Source of the DNA: Methylobacterium fujisawaense | GTDB lineage: Bacteria > Pseudomonadota > Alphaproteobacteria > Rhizobiales > Beijerinckiaceae | Assembly (NCBI RefSeq): GCF_014138435.1 | Contig: NZ_JACJIM010000004.1 | Coordinates: forward strand, 310,001-374,000 | Direction: 5' to 3' | DNA: 64,000 nucleotides | Shown here: positions 35,352 through 45,111 of the stretch, in pieces | How positions within the stretch are numbered: position 1 is the stretch's first letter | Layout: each line of letters begins with the position of its first letter | Program-made: the position numbers and the translations under genes | The notes under the pieces: model-generated | Told to the model about the DNA's origin: nothing | Database searches by the model: none | The model's input: only the letters and a program-made list of their open reading frames with translations

Positions 35352-37697
35352 CTACCGCGCCCCGCGGTGGAGGTCGCCGTCGATCAACAGGGCGCTGCGG
35401 CTGTCGAGCCGCGAGCGGTAGACCTGCAGGTTCTCCATCACCCGCTGCACGTAGTTGCGCGTCTCGGTGAAGGGGATGCGCTCCACCCAGTCGATCACGT
35501 CGACGTCGCCCCGGCGCGGGTCGCCGTAGGCGTCGATCCACTTCTTCACGTTGCCGCCGCCGGCATTGTAGGAGGCGAAGGCGAGCACGTAGGAGCCGCG
35601 CCAATCCTCCATCAGCTCGCCGAGATGGGCTTGGCCGAGCTTCGCGCAATAGGCGGGATCGCTGGTCAGGCGGTCGACGTCGAACGCGGCCGAGACCCGG
35701 CGGGCGGTGCGTTGCGCCGTGGCCGGCATCATCTGCATCAGGCCCCGCGCCCCCACGCCCGATTGCGCCCGCGGGTCGAACTGGCTCTCCTGCCGGGCGA
35801 TGGCGTAGACCATGGCCCGCTCCACCTGCGGCACCGCCGTGAAGGTCTCGTAGGTGGGGATGCCGATCGTCGGGTAGGCGTGGGCGTCCAGCGGCAGGCC
35901 GCGCTGCACCGCGAGCTTGCCGATCGCCACCAGGGCGCGGGGATCCTTCATGTCGGTGGCGAGGTCGCCGAGCGCCTGGAGCTCGCGCGGGTCGGAGAGG
36001 TCCCGGGCGGCGTCGATGTAGAGCGGCAGGGCCAGCTCCTTGATCCCAGCCTCGCCGAGGAGGCGCAGGGCGCGGATGGAGAGCCGGCCCTCGAAGGCCT
36101 GCCGCTCGGCCCCCTCGAGGTCCGCGGGCGCCCGCAGGGGCAGGCTCGTCTGGCCGAGCCGCGCCCGGGCCACCTGGCCGTAATAGGCGATCGGCTGGAG
36201 GGCCGCCCGCTCGTAGAAGCGCTTCGCCTCGTCCTTTTGCCCGAGGGCCTCGGCCGCCCGACCCTGCCAGTAGGCGGCCCGCGCCAGCGAGATCGGGCTC
36301 TCCGCGACCGTGGCCATCCGGGCGAAGTGCTGCGCGGCGCTCGCCGGATCGCCGGCGAAGCGCAGGGCGATCCAGCCGGCGTGGAACTCGGCCTCGATCC
36401 GCTTCTCCGGGCTGCGCGCCGCCGGGGCGCTGGCGACCGCGTAGGCGGTCTTGGCATCGCCGAGGTCGAGGAGCTTGCGCGCCACGATCCGGCGCTCGAT
36501 CCACCACTCGTCGCCGTCGACCAGCACGTCCGGATTGGTCGGCGCCGTGGCGAGCACGGCGGCGGCGGCCTCGGGCTTGTCGGCCCGGCGGAAATACTGC
36601 GCCCGGGAGAAGATGTAGGAGGCGTCCCCGCGCAGGGACGGCGGCACCGCGGCGAGCGCGGCCGCGGCGCCGGAGGACTTGTCCTCCACGGCCCGGCGGG
36701 CGCGCACGAGGCTGGCATAGCCACCGCCCGCGTAGCCGGCCGCCCGGCCGGCACTCTCCCAATCGTCCTTCAGGAGCGCCCGCTCCATCCGGTAGCGATG
36801 GTCGATCCGGGTGAGCACGTCCGGGAAGGCGTCGAGCACCTTGGCCTCCAGGCTGCGCCCGAAGCTCTCGGTGCGCCAGAGGTCGCGGACCATCTCGGCG
36901 GCGTCGGCCTCGCAGCCCTCGGCGCGCAGCGCCAGCGCCAGGGCGAACTTGCCCGGCGCGCTGGCCGGCTTCGCCGTGGCGAAATAGGCCCGGACGATCG
37001 CGGGGGATTTCCGCTCGGAGAGCAGCGCCTCCTCGGCCCGGCGGCGCAGCAGCGGGCCGGCCGGCCAGTCCGGATTGGCCCGGACGAAGGCGACCGTGCG
37101 GTTGAAGCCGATCCCGGCGCCCGCGCGGATCGCCACCCATTCGAGCAGCGCCTTCGCGGCCGGATCGGTGAAGGTGTCGCGCATCCGGTCGCCGTCCGCG
37201 ACCCGGCCCTTGCGGTAGAGGTCGATGGCGCCGCGCAGCAGCGTCGGGTCGGTGTCGCCGGAGATCTTCGGCCGCGCGGGATCGGGCACCTCGGGCACCG
37301 GGGCCGCCGGGGTGACGGCGGCGTCGGGCAGCGGGAAGGCCACCGGGGCATCCGGGTCGGCGGAGGCGTAGGCCGAGGCCGCGGCCGGCAGCGGCCGTGC
37401 GGGTTCCTCGCCCTTGTCGTCGCCGCCGGAGGCGTGGACCGGGTCGAGCTTCAGGGCATCGGCGGCGACCGGGTCGGCGGCCTTCACGGCCTGCATGCCC
37501 TGGACCTGGCCGGTGGGGAGGAGCGCGTCGCTCGCCGGCGGCGTGGGCTGCGAGGCCGGGGGCTGCGAGGCCGGGAGCGTCGCGGACGGCTCGGGGCCGA
37601 CCGGGCCGGCGAGCGCGACGCCGACGGTGGCGATGAGCGCCGCGGCGGCGAGGGACGTGCGCTTCGAGGCCGGATGCGAGGCCGCGGATCGGGTCAC
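35352..37697 (-). CDS. Soluble lytic murein transglycosylase
   Basis: 781 residues. Signal peptide (about 1-33), a Pro/Ala-rich stretch to about 130, a long alpha-helical superhelix (about 140-600) and a C-terminal SLT domain with catalytic Glu637 in YAIARQESQF, then GARGLMQMMPATA and YVLAFASYNAGGGN. It cleaves glycan strands to 1,6-anhydromuramic products. GTG 37697 is used. A GANTC site (37698-37702) touches the start and a perfect CtrA box lies 56 bases upstream, suggesting cell-cycle control. It is divergent from dapA. Confidence 0.92.
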   Translation of the reverse strand: MTRSAASHPASKRTSLAAAALIATVGVALAGPVGPEPSATLPASQPPASQPTPPASDALLPTGQVQGMQAVKAADPVAADALKLDPVHASGGDDKGEEPARPLPAAASAYASADPDAPVAFPLPDAAVTPAAPVPEVPDPARPKISGDTDPTLLRGAIDLYRKGRVADGDRMRDTFTDPAAKALLEWVAIRAGAGIGFNRTVAFVRANPDWPAGPLLRRRAEEALLSERKSPAIVRAYFATAKPASAPGKFALALALRAEGCEADAAEMVRDLWRTESFGRSLEAKVLDAFPDVLTRIDHRYRMERALLKDDWESAGRAAGYAGGGYASLVRARRAVEDKSSGAAAALAAVPPSLRGDASYIFSRAQYFRRADKPEAAAAVLATAPTNPDVLVDGDEWWIERRIVARKLLDLGDAKTAYAVASAPAARSPEKRIEAEFHAGWIALRFAGDPASAAQHFARMATVAESPISLARAAYWQGRAAEALGQKDEAKRFYERAALQPIAYYGQVARARLGQTSLPLRAPADLEGAERQAFEGRLSIRALRLLGEAGIKELALPLYIDAARDLSDPRELQALGDLATDMKDPRALVAIGKLAVQRGLPLDAHAYPTIGIPTYETFTAVPQVERAMVYAIARQESQFDPRAQSGVGARGLMQMMPATAQRTARRVSAAFDVDRLTSDPAYCAKLGQAHLGELMEDWRGSYVLAFASYNAGGGNVKKWIDAYGDPRRGDVDVIDWVERIPFTETRNYVQRVMENLQVYRSRLDSRSALLIDGDLHRGAR

Positions 37698-37752
37698 GAT
37701 TCCCCCCTTCTGATCACCGGAACGGGAAAGGTCGAGGATGAGGCCGCGACCA

Positions 37753-37767
37753 TTAAGATCGCGTTAA
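37753..37767. promoter_or_regulatory. CtrA-type box TTAA-N7-TTAA
   Basis: TTAA at 37753-37756 and 37764-37767 are separated by exactly seven bases, and a C follows, giving the full CtrA consensus. It lies 56 bases upstream of the transglycosylase GTG and 131 bases upstream of the dapA ATG. I saw no second full match in the window. CtrA action is inferred; the target gene may be the transglycosylase. Confidence 0.65.
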
Positions 37768-37897
37768 CCGTCGCGACGATCTGTTTGCGCGCCGTGGCGC
37801 GACCGCCTATGTCTGCCCGTCCGCGCCCGTACGATGCGGACCGCGTGCGGCGCCGAGACCGCCGAAATCCCAACTGGGACCCTTTGGGACGCCTGAG

Positions 37898-38797
37898 ATG
37901 ACCGAGATGACCGGGAGCCGCCTGCGGGGCTCGCTCACCGCGCTTGTGACGCCCTTCCGCGACGGGGCCTTCGACGAAGCCGCCTTCCGGAAATTCGTGC
38001 GCTGGCAGATCGAGCAGGGCAGCCACGGCCTCGTGCCGACCGGCACCACCGGCGAGAGCCCGACCCTCACCCATTCCGAGCACGACCGGGTGGTCGAGGC
38101 CTGCATCGACGAGGCGGGCGGGCGCGTGCCGGTCGTGGCGGGTGCGGGCTCCAACTCCACCGCCGAGGCGGTCGAGCGGGCGCAGCACGCCGAGCGCGCG
38201 GGGGCCGACGCCGTCCTCGTGGTGACGCCGTACTACAACAAGCCGACGCAGGCGGGCCTCTACGCCCACTTCAAGGCCGTCAACGATGCGGTCGGCATTC
38301 CGATTATCATCTACAATATCCCGCCGCGCTCCGTCATCGACATGAGTGTCGAGACGATGGCCCGGCTCTTCGAATTGAAGAACATCGCCGGCGTGAAGGA
38401 CGCGACCGCCAAGATCGACCGCGTCAGCCAGCAGCGACAGGCCATGGGTGCGAGCTTCATCCAGCTTTCAGGCGAAGATGCGACGGCGCTCGGCTACAAC
38501 GCCCAGGGCGGCCACGGCTGCATCTCGGTGGTGGCGAACGTCGCCCCGCGTCTCTGCGCCGACCTCCAGGAGGCGACGCTGTCGGGGGACTACGCCAGGG
38601 CGCTGACCCTCCAGGACAAGCTGTTCCCGCTCCAGACCGGCCTGTTCGCCGAGGCCAACCCGGCGCCGGTGAAGTACGCGCTCGCCCGGCTCGGCCACAT
38701 GCAGGAGGAGCTGCGCCTGCCGCTCGTGCCGGTGACGGAGCCCACGAAGCGCATCGTGGACGACGCCCTGCGGCATGCCGGGCTCCTGGTCGACTGA
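37898..38797 (+). CDS. dapA: 4-Hydroxy-tetrahydrodipicolinate synthase
   Basis: 299 residues, TIM-barrel aldolase. It condenses aspartate semialdehyde with pyruvate, the first committed step to diaminopimelate and lysine. The Schiff-base lysine is Lys167 in [10 protein letters not shown], with GTTGESPTL (about 43-51) and YNIPPRS (about 138-144) as further motifs. ATG 37898 is used; ATG 37907 would remove three residues. smpB begins 11 bases after its stop, a conserved pair. Confidence 0.96.
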   Translation: MTEMTGSRLRGSLTALVTPFRDGAFDEAAFRKFVRWQIEQGSHGLVPTGTTGESPTLTHSEHDRVVEACIDEAGGRVPVVAGAGSNSTAEAVERAQHAERAGADAVLVVTPYYNKPTQAGLYAHFKAVNDAVGIPIIIYNIPPRSVIDMSVETMARLFELKNIAGVKDATAKIDRVSQQRQAMGASFIQLSGEDATALGYNAQGGHGCISVVANVAPRLCADLQEATLSGDYARALTLQDKLFPLQTGLFAEANPAPVKYALARLGHMQEELRLPLVPVTEPTKRIVDDALRHAGLLVD

Positions 38798-38808
38798 GAG
38801 GCACCCGC

Positions 38809-39282
38809 ATGGCCCCGAAACCGGAGCCCAGCCGGCGGATCGTCGCCGACAACCGCGCCGCGCGCTACCACTACACCATCGAGGACACCCTCGAGGCCGG
38901 CATCGCGCTGACCGGCACCGAGGTGAAGTCCCTGCGCGGCGGCAAGGCGACGATCGGCGAGGCCTATGCCGGTCCCTCCGGCAACGACCTGATGCTGTTC
39001 AACGCCTACATCCCGGAATACCTGGAGGCGAACCGCTTCAACCACGACACCAAGCGCCCCCGCCGGCTGCTGCTGCACCGCCGCCAGATCAACAAGCTGA
39101 TCGGCGCGACCCAGCGGCAGGGCTACACGGTGGTGCCGCTCAAGATCTACTTCAACGACCAGGGGCGCGCGAAGGTCGAGCTCGGCCTGGGCAAGGGCAA
39201 GCAGGCCCACGACAAGCGCGAGGCGGTGAAGGAGCGCGACTGGCAGCGCGACCGGGCCCGGCTGCTGCGCGACCGGGGCTAG
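38809..39282 (+). CDS. smpB: SsrA-binding protein
   Basis: 157 residues. SmpB binds tmRNA and brings it to stalled ribosomes. Conserved features include [21 protein letters not shown] (about 38-49), [14 protein letters not shown] and the basic C-terminal tail ([18 protein letters not shown]) that reaches the ribosomal decoding site. The gene directly follows dapA, as in many Alphaproteobacteria. Confidence 0.96.
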   Translation: MAPKPEPSRRIVADNRAARYHYTIEDTLEAGIALTGTEVKSLRGGKATIGEAYAGPSGNDLMLFNAYIPEYLEANRFNHDTKRPRRLLLHRRQINKLIGATQRQGYTVVPLKIYFNDQGRAKVELGLGKGKQAHDKREAVKERDWQRDRARLLRDRG

Positions 39283-39430
39283 GTTCCGGGCCTAGGTCCC
39301 GGGACCGGTGGGGCTGAGCCGATTGCACCGGGGGCGCGGACAGGATCGCCTTGGCGGCGATCCCGCGCCGCCGCATGATCCCGCCTCCGCCGGTGCGGCG
39401 GCCCGGACTCGCGCATACGAGGTGCGGCCC

Positions 39431-40000
39431 ATGCCATCCAGCCACGACGTCCTGCCCGACGACCTGCCCGTTACCGTCGATGACGGCGCGGCCGCCCATC
39501 TCCGCGGGATGCGCCTGCCCGACGTGGCGCTCACCGCAACGGATGGACGCACCGTCTCGCTGGCGCGGCTCTCCGGGCGCACGGTCGCCTACGCGTATCC
39601 GCGCACCGGCGAGCCGGGGAAGCCCGGCCTCACCCCCGACTGGGACGCGATCCCGGGTGCCCGGGGCTGCACGCCGCAGGCCTGCGATTTCCGCGACCAC
39701 CACGCCGAGCTGAAGGCCCGGGGCGTCGCCCAGGTCTTCGGCCTCTCGACCCAGACGAGCGCCTACCAGCGGGAGGCGGCCGAGCGCCTGCACCTGCCCT
39801 TCCCGCTCCTCGCCGACCCGCACCGGGCCTTCGCCATGGCGGCGCGCCTGCCGGTCTTCGAGGCCGGCGGCGCGGTGCTGCTGCGCCGCCTGACCCTGGT
39901 GATCGACGACGGCGTGGTGAGCGCGCTGTTCTACCCGGTCTTCCCGCCGGACCAGAGCGCCCGGCAGGTTCTCGCCTGGCTCGACCGGCCGGGCGCCTGA
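39431..40000 (+). CDS. Peroxiredoxin
   Basis: 189 residues of the AhpC/TSA thioredoxin fold. The peroxidatic region is atypical but family-like: YAYPRTGEPGKPG (about 56-68), then the cysteines in GARGCTPQACDFRD (about 76-89); the order matches the peroxiredoxin-like proteins with PGARGCTP motifs. It should reduce peroxides using a thiol donor; no partner gene is seen. ATG 39431 is preferred since it gives the conserved length. Confidence 0.82.
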   Translation: MPSSHDVLPDDLPVTVDDGAAAHLRGMRLPDVALTATDGRTVSLARLSGRTVAYAYPRTGEPGKPGLTPDWDAIPGARGCTPQACDFRDHHAELKARGVAQVFGLSTQTSAYQREAAERLHLPFPLLADPHRAFAMAARLPVFEAGGAVLLRRLTLVIDDGVVSALFYPVFPPDQSARQVLAWLDRPGA

Positions 40001-40004
40001 GGGC

Positions 40005-40643
40005 CTACTCCTCGGCTTCCGGCTGGCGGATGCCGTAGCGGTTCTCCAGGCCCGGGTTCGTCCGGCCCTCCCCGCGGTAACGGCTCGGCGCCTCGCCGGG
40101 CGCCCGGACCGGACGCTCGCCCGGATCGCGCCCGATCCGGCCCGCGAGGCTCGCGAGGTCGACGAACTCGTCGGCCTGCCGCCGCAACTCGTCGGAGATC
40201 ATCGCCGGTTGGGTCTGGATCGTGGAGATCACCGTCACCTTGACGCCCCGCCGCTGCATCGCCTCGACCAGCGAGCGGAAATCGCCGTCGCCCGAGAACA
40301 GGATCATGTGATCGATATGCGTGCTGAGTTCGAGGGCGTCGATCGCCAGCTCGATGTCCATGTTGCCCTTGTACTTCCGCCGGCCCATCGAATCCGTGAA
40401 CTCCTTCACGGGCTTGGTCACGACGCGGTAGCCGTTGTAGTCGAGCCAGTCGATCAGGGGGCGGATCGATGAATATTCCTGATCCTCGATCATGGCGGTA
40501 TAGTAAAATGCGCGCAGAAGGTTCTCGCGCGATTGAAATTCCTTGAGCAGCTTCTTGTAATCGATGTCGAAACCGAGGGCCTTTGTGGTGGCATAGAGAT
40601 TGGCGCCGTCGATGAAGATGGCGCTGCGTTGGGTTGTGGGCAT
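40005..40643 (-). CDS. NYN-domain (LabA/DUF88-like) protein
   Basis: 212 residues. The NYN/PIN-like domain (about 5-165) has IFIDGANLYAT near the start, DIELAIDALELS (Asp-rich centre) and LFSGDGDFRSLVEAM, all acidic metal-binding positions expected of an RNA nuclease fold. The family is known from LabA in cyanobacterial clock studies; here the substrate is unknown. The C-terminal 40 residues are Arg/Pro-rich. ATG 40643 gives the domain its usual start. Confidence 0.85.
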   Translation of the reverse strand: MPTTQRSAIFIDGANLYATTKALGFDIDYKKLLKEFQSRENLLRAFYYTAMIEDQEYSSIRPLIDWLDYNGYRVVTKPVKEFTDSMGRRKYKGNMDIELAIDALELSTHIDHMILFSGDGDFRSLVEAMQRRGVKVTVISTIQTQPAMISDELRRQADEFVDLASLAGRIGRDPGERPVRAPGEAPSRYRGEGRTNPGLENRYGIRQPEAEE

Positions 40644-40997
40644 GAACAGGTCAGATCCCGGAAAATCGTGGGTGACAGGAAATCGTCTGATTAAACGGCC
40701 AGGGTCCGCCGACGGCGACTGGCCGGGGCGGTGCTCCGCGATCGGGGGCGCCAAGCTTTGCAATCCAGCGCGTAACGACGCGGTCCGTGTGCGTGCGGCC
40801 GCCGCTCTGGCGACCGGACCATTCGTTTCAAACGCGTCCGTGTCAAGCAGAGCACGGAGATGTGCGGCTCTGGAAACCTGGATCAATGGCTCGGGAGATT
40901 GATCGAATGGGCTTCTGCGCTGAAGAAAGAGGTTTACGGAAGTCGATCCCGTAAACCTCAGATGCGTCGGGGCCCGGCCGTGCGCGGGCACCCGGAC
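40644..40997. other. Non-coding stretch between rsh and the NYN gene
   Basis: 354 bases. The rsh end carries the intrinsic terminator at 40929-40959. The NYN end is less GC-rich (from about 40660 to 40700, GATTAAAC-like sequence) and presumably holds its promoter. I see no RNA gene or coding frame in between. Confidence 0.55.
40929..40959 (-). terminator. Intrinsic terminator of rsh
   Basis: On the minus strand GAGGTTTACGG pairs perfectly with CCGTAAACCTC (11 bases, loop of 9) and is followed by TTTCTT. It begins 39 bases after the rsh stop, a classic rho-independent terminator. Confidence 0.85.
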
Positions 40998-43253
40998 TCA
41001 GCCGTTGACGCGCTCCACGCTGTTGACCGGGCGCTTGCCGCGCAGCTCGGCGATGATCGCGTTGAGATGCTGGAGATCCCAGACCGACAGGTCGATCGTG
41101 ATGTCGGTGAAATCCTGGGTGCGCCGCTTCATCGAGATGTTGTCGATGTTGCCGTCGTGGTCGGCGATCACTTGGGCGATCTGGGCGAACACGCCCGGCT
41201 CGTTGATCGACTTCAGCGCCAGGCGGGCGGGGAAGCGCTCGCCGCCCAGTGCCTCCGTGTCCCAGCGGACGTCCAGCCAGCGCTCCGGCTCGTTGTCGAA
41301 GGCGGCGAGGGCCGCCGACTGGATCGGGTAGACGGTGACCCCGACACCGGGGGTCAGGATGCCGACGATGCGATCCCCCGGGACCGCGCCGCCATTCGGC
41401 GCGAAGGTCACGGGAAGGTCGCCCGCGAGGCCCCGGATCGGGATCGCGTCGCTGCGATCCTCGGCGCCCTCCTTGCCGTCGGCGCCCTGGAAGGTGAGCC
41501 GCATGGTCTGGTCGGCCGAGCGGACCAGCCGGCCGGCGCCGTTGGCGGCCCCCTGCGCGGGGGAAGGCCGGCGCTCGTCGCGGTGGTCGGGATAGACGGC
41601 GCGGACGACGTCGCCCGAGAACATCTCGCCCCGCCCCACGGCGGCGAACACGTCCTCGGTGGTGGCGCGGGCGAGCCGCGGCAGGGCGCCGCGCAGCTTG
41701 TCCTCCGAAAAGGTCTTGGCGGCGCGCTCGAAGGCCCGGTCCAGGATCTGGCGGCCGAGGCCCGCATATTGCCGGCGCACGGCGGCCCGGGTCGCCCGCC
41801 GGATCGCCGCCCGCGCCTTGCCGGTCACGACGAGCGATTCCCAGGCGGCCGGGGGCGAGGCGCCGTCGGAGCGGCTGATCTCGACCTCGTCGCCGTTGGC
41901 GAGTTCGTGCAGAAGCGGCGCCATCCGGCCGTTGATCTTGGCACCCACCGCCGTGTTGCCGACGTCGGTATGCACGGCGTAGGCGAAGTCGATCGGCGTG
42001 GCCCCCCGCGGCAGGGCGATCAGCCGGCCCTTCGGGGTGAAGCAGAACACCTGGTCCTGGAACAGCTCCAGCTTGGTGTGCTCCAGGAACTCCTCCGGGC
42101 TGTCGCCCTCGGCGAGGAGTTCGATGGTCCGGCGCAACCATTGGTAAGCGCCGCTCTCGCCGGCGAGCCGCGGATGCACGCTGCCCTCGGCGCGTCCCGG
42201 ATCCTTGACCAGCTCGGCGCCGACTTCCTTGTAATGCGCGTGGGCCGCGATGCCGTACTCGGCGATGTCGTCCATGGCGCAGGTGCGGATCTGCAGCTCG
42301 ACGCGCTGGCTCTTCGGCCCGATGACCGTGGTGTGGATCGAGCGGTAATCGTTCTGCTTCGGGGTCGAGATGTAGTCCTTGTAACGGCCCGGAACCATCG
42401 GCCAGCTGGTGTGGACGATGCCCAGCGCCGCGTAGCATTCCTGCACGGTGTTGACGACGACCCGGAAGCCGAAGATGTCGGAGAGCTGCTCGAAGGCGAC
42501 GGATTTGCGCTCCATCTTCGACCAGATCGAGAAGGGCCGCTTCTGCCGGCCGCTCACCTCCGCGGTGATGCCTTGCGCGGCGAGCTTCTCGGTGAGCACC
42601 TGCGCGATGGTCTCGACCACGCTCTCGGACTTGGCGGTGAGCCGCGCCAGCCGCTGCGTGATGGTGGCGTAGACCTCCGGCTCCAGGTTGCGGAAGGCTA
42701 GATCCTCCAGCTCCTCGCGCAGCTCCTGCATGCCCATGCGGCCGGAGAGCGGCGCGTAGATGTCGAGCGTCTCCTGCGCGATGCGGTGGCGCTTGTCCTC
42801 CCGCATGTGCTGGAGGGTGCGCATGTTGTGCAGGCGGTCGGCGAGCTTGACCAGCAGCACGCGCACATCCGCCGCCACCGCGAGCAGCAGCTTGCGGAAG
42901 TTCTCGCCCTGCGCCGCCTGCTTGGAGACGAGGTCGAGGCGCTTGAGCTTGGTCAGGCCGTCGACCAGGGCGCCGATCTCCGGCCCGAACAGCCGGCGGA
43001 TCTCCTCCAGCGTCGCCTCGGTATCCTCCACGGTGTCGTGCAGGACCGCGGCCACGATGGTGGCGTCGTCGAGGTGGAGGTCGGTGAGGATCGCGGCGAC
43101 TTCGAGGGGATGGGCGAAGAACGGGTCGCCCGAGGCGCGCTTCTGCGTGCCGTGCGCCTGCATGGCGTACACGTAGGCGCGGTTGAGCAGCGCCTCGTCG
43201 GCGGCCGGATTGTAGCGCTTGACCCGCTCCACGAGCTCGTACTGGCGCATCAT
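40998..43253 (-). CDS. rsh: Bifunctional (p)ppGpp synthase/hydrolase
   Basis: 751 residues, the single alphaproteobacterial Rsh. It has an N-terminal HD hydrolase (HPLEVAAIL, HDTVEDT, DRLHNMRTL), synthetase with GRYKDYISTPKQNDYRSIHT, a TGS domain (VFCFTPKGRLIALP) and a C-terminal ACT domain (about 675-751). It makes and breaks (p)ppGpp in the stringent response. MMRQYELVERV at 43253 matches the usual start. An in-frame GTG at 43445, just after rpoZ, would add 64 low-complexity residues. rpoZ upstream forms the usual rpoZ-rsh pair. Confidence 0.95.
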   Translation of the reverse strand: MMRQYELVERVKRYNPAADEALLNRAYVYAMQAHGTQKRASGDPFFAHPLEVAAILTDLHLDDATIVAAVLHDTVEDTEATLEEIRRLFGPEIGALVDGLTKLKRLDLVSKQAAQGENFRKLLLAVAADVRVLLVKLADRLHNMRTLQHMREDKRHRIAQETLDIYAPLSGRMGMQELREELEDLAFRNLEPEVYATITQRLARLTAKSESVVETIAQVLTEKLAAQGITAEVSGRQKRPFSIWSKMERKSVAFEQLSDIFGFRVVVNTVQECYAALGIVHTSWPMVPGRYKDYISTPKQNDYRSIHTTVIGPKSQRVELQIRTCAMDDIAEYGIAAHAHYKEVGAELVKDPGRAEGSVHPRLAGESGAYQWLRRTIELLAEGDSPEEFLEHTKLELFQDQVFCFTPKGRLIALPRGATPIDFAYAVHTDVGNTAVGAKINGRMAPLLHELANGDEVEISRSDGASPPAAWESLVVTGKARAAIRRATRAAVRRQYAGLGRQILDRAFERAAKTFSEDKLRGALPRLARATTEDVFAAVGRGEMFSGDVVRAVYPDHRDERRPSPAQGAANGAGRLVRSADQTMRLTFQGADGKEGAEDRSDAIPIRGLAGDLPVTFAPNGGAVPGDRIVGILTPGVGVTVYPIQSAALAAFDNEPERWLDVRWDTEALGGERFPARLALKSINEPGVFAQIAQVIADHDGNIDNISMKRRTQDFTDITIDLSVWDLQHLNAIIAELRGKRPVNSVERVNG

Positions 43254-43455
43254 CCGCCGGGACGGGGCCGGGGCTTCCTGGGTCGTGCGTGGGGTCGGGA
43301 TCACGCGCGATTGTTCCGCAACCGCCGGGCCGGCGCCAGCCCCCGGCGGGGGAAAACCCTCCGGCGCCGGGCCGGCCTCGGAACGAGAGAACCCGGCGTC
43401 TCCGCCGGGTCCGGTCTCGGTCAGGTCGTGCGCATCCAGGCCCACGGTGTCCGGC

Positions 43456-43866
43456 TCACTCGCCCTCGTCGTCGGTCTCGACCGGCGGGGCGAGGTTCTC
43501 AAGGCCGCGGAGCAGATCTTCCTCGCTCATGCGGTCGAACTGGACCGCCGCGTCGTCGCTGGAGGACTGGGGCGCCACCGCGGCGGCGGCCGGCGAGCTC
43601 GACAGCAGCGGCACGGTCTCGGCCTCCGGCTCGTCCACCTCGACGTATTTCTGCATCGAGTGGATCAGCTGCTCCTTGAGGTCGTCGGCCGTGATCGTCT
43701 CGTCGCCGATCTCGCGCAGGGCCACGACGGGGTTCTTGTCGCGGTCGCGGTCGATGGTCAGGGGGGCGCCGGCGGCCAGGAGGCGGGCCCGGTGGCTCGC
43801 CAGCAGCACCAGCTCGAAGCGGTTCTCGACCTTCTCGATGCAGTCTTCGACGGTGACGCGCGCCAT
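43456..43866 (-). CDS. rpoZ: RNA polymerase omega subunit
   Basis: 136 residues. The conserved part (about 1-65) opens [20 protein letters not shown] and ends [14 protein letters not shown], normal for omega; the acidic C-terminal tail is longer than in E. coli, typical of Alphaproteobacteria. Omega assists RNA polymerase assembly and, with DksA, response to ppGpp. It lies directly upstream of rsh on the same strand and diverges from fabD. Confidence 0.95.
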   Translation of the reverse strand: MARVTVEDCIEKVENRFELVLLASHRARLLAAGAPLTIDRDRDKNPVVALREIGDETITADDLKEQLIHSMQKYVEVDEPEAETVPLLSSSPAAAAVAPQSSSDDAAVQFDRMSEEDLLRGLENLAPPVETDDEGE

Positions 43867-44149
43867 GCGGGGCGGCTCCTTGGGCTTGAGCGACGGAAGA
43901 TGTCGGGTATGGCGCCACTCTACACCGGATGCCGTTGTGCAACAAGCACAGCGGGTTGCGCCGGGCGCGCCTCCGGCGAGCGCTGCGGGCCGGGCGCGCC
44001 GAGGCTCGGGTGCGGCGTCGGTGCGGCGTCATGGTGCGGCGCATTGTTGACACCCACGGCCGCGGGTGCGAGTGCGCGCCCCATTCCAGAGTTTCGGCCG
44101 ACACGGGCGGCGTTCGCGCGCCGAAAGGTGCCGGCGATCAGGACGCAAC

Positions 44150-45094
44150 ATGCGCGCACTCATCTTTCCCGGCCAGGGCAGTCAGGCGGTCGGCATGGCG
44201 CGGGACCTCGCGGAGGCCTTCCCGCAGGCCCGGGCCGTCCTCGACGAGGTCGACGCCGCCCTGAACCAGAACCTGTCGCGGCTGATGTTCGAGGGGCCGG
44301 TCGAGGAGCTGACCCTCACCGCCAACGCCCAGCCGGCCCTGATGGCGGCGAGCCTCGCGGTGCTGCGCGTGCTGGAGGCCGAGCGCGGCCTCGACCTCGA
44401 ACGCGACGTGGCCTGCGTGGCCGGCCATTCGCTGGGCGAGTACGCGGCCCTCGCGGCCGCCGGCAGCCTGACGATCGCGGATGCCGCCAAGCTGCTGCGC
44501 CTGCGCGGCGAGGCGATGCAGGAGGCGGTGGCGCCGGGCGCGGGCGCCATGGCGGCGCTGATCGGCACCGATCTCGACTCCGCCCGATCCGTCGCCGAGG
44601 CGGCGGCCGACGAGGCCGGCGGCGGCGCGGTCTGCGACGTCGCCAACGACAACGGCGGCGGCCAGGTGGTGCTCTCCGGCGACCGGCCGGCCGTGGAGCG
44701 CGCCATCGGCATCGCCACCGGCCGCGGGATCAAGCGCGCCGTGATGCTCAACGTCTCGGCGCCGTTCCACTGCCGCCTGATGGCCCCGGCCGCCGAGGCC
44801 ATGGCCCGGGCGCTGGCCGCCGTCGCCCTGAAGGCCCCGCGCGTCACCCTCTACGCCAACGTCGCGGCCGCCCCGGTCTCCGATCCGGAGGCGATCCGCA
44901 CGGCCCTGGTCGAGCAGGTCACCGGCACCGTGCGCTGGCGCGAGAGCGTCGCCGCCATGGCGGCGACGGGCGTCGACCGGTTCTACGAACTCGGCGCCGG
45001 CAAGGTGCTGACCGGCCTCGTCAAGCGCATCGCCCCCCAGGCGAGCGCCACGGCGGTCGGCACGCCCGCCGACGTCGCCGCCTTCGCGCTCTGA
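44150..45094 (+). CDS. fabD: Malonyl-CoA:ACP transacylase
   Basis: 314 residues. FabD transfers malonyl from CoA to ACP. The nucleophile is Ser94 in GHSLGEYAA, the early FPGQGSQ (about 6-12) and the His in SAPFHC (about 204) are catalytic or structural. ATG 44150 gives the usual start MRALIFPGQGSQ; the frame extends upstream without similarity. First gene of the fabD-fabG-acpP-fabF group; fabG starts 17 bases later. Confidence 0.95.
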   Translation: MRALIFPGQGSQAVGMARDLAEAFPQARAVLDEVDAALNQNLSRLMFEGPVEELTLTANAQPALMAASLAVLRVLEAERGLDLERDVACVAGHSLGEYAALAAAGSLTIADAAKLLRLRGEAMQEAVAPGAGAMAALIGTDLDSARSVAEAAADEAGGGAVCDVANDNGGGQVVLSGDRPAVERAIGIATGRGIKRAVMLNVSAPFHCRLMAPAAEAMARALAAVALKAPRVTLYANVAAAPVSDPEAIRTALVEQVTGTVRWRESVAAMAATGVDRFYELGAGKVLTGLVKRIAPQASATAVGTPADVAAFAL

Positions 45095-45111
45095 TCCGAC
45101 AGGAGCCCCGC

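Noticed and set aside
44047-44052. TTGACA as the fabD promoter -35 box.
   Set aside because: No -10-like sequence at the right distance; one hexamer is too little.
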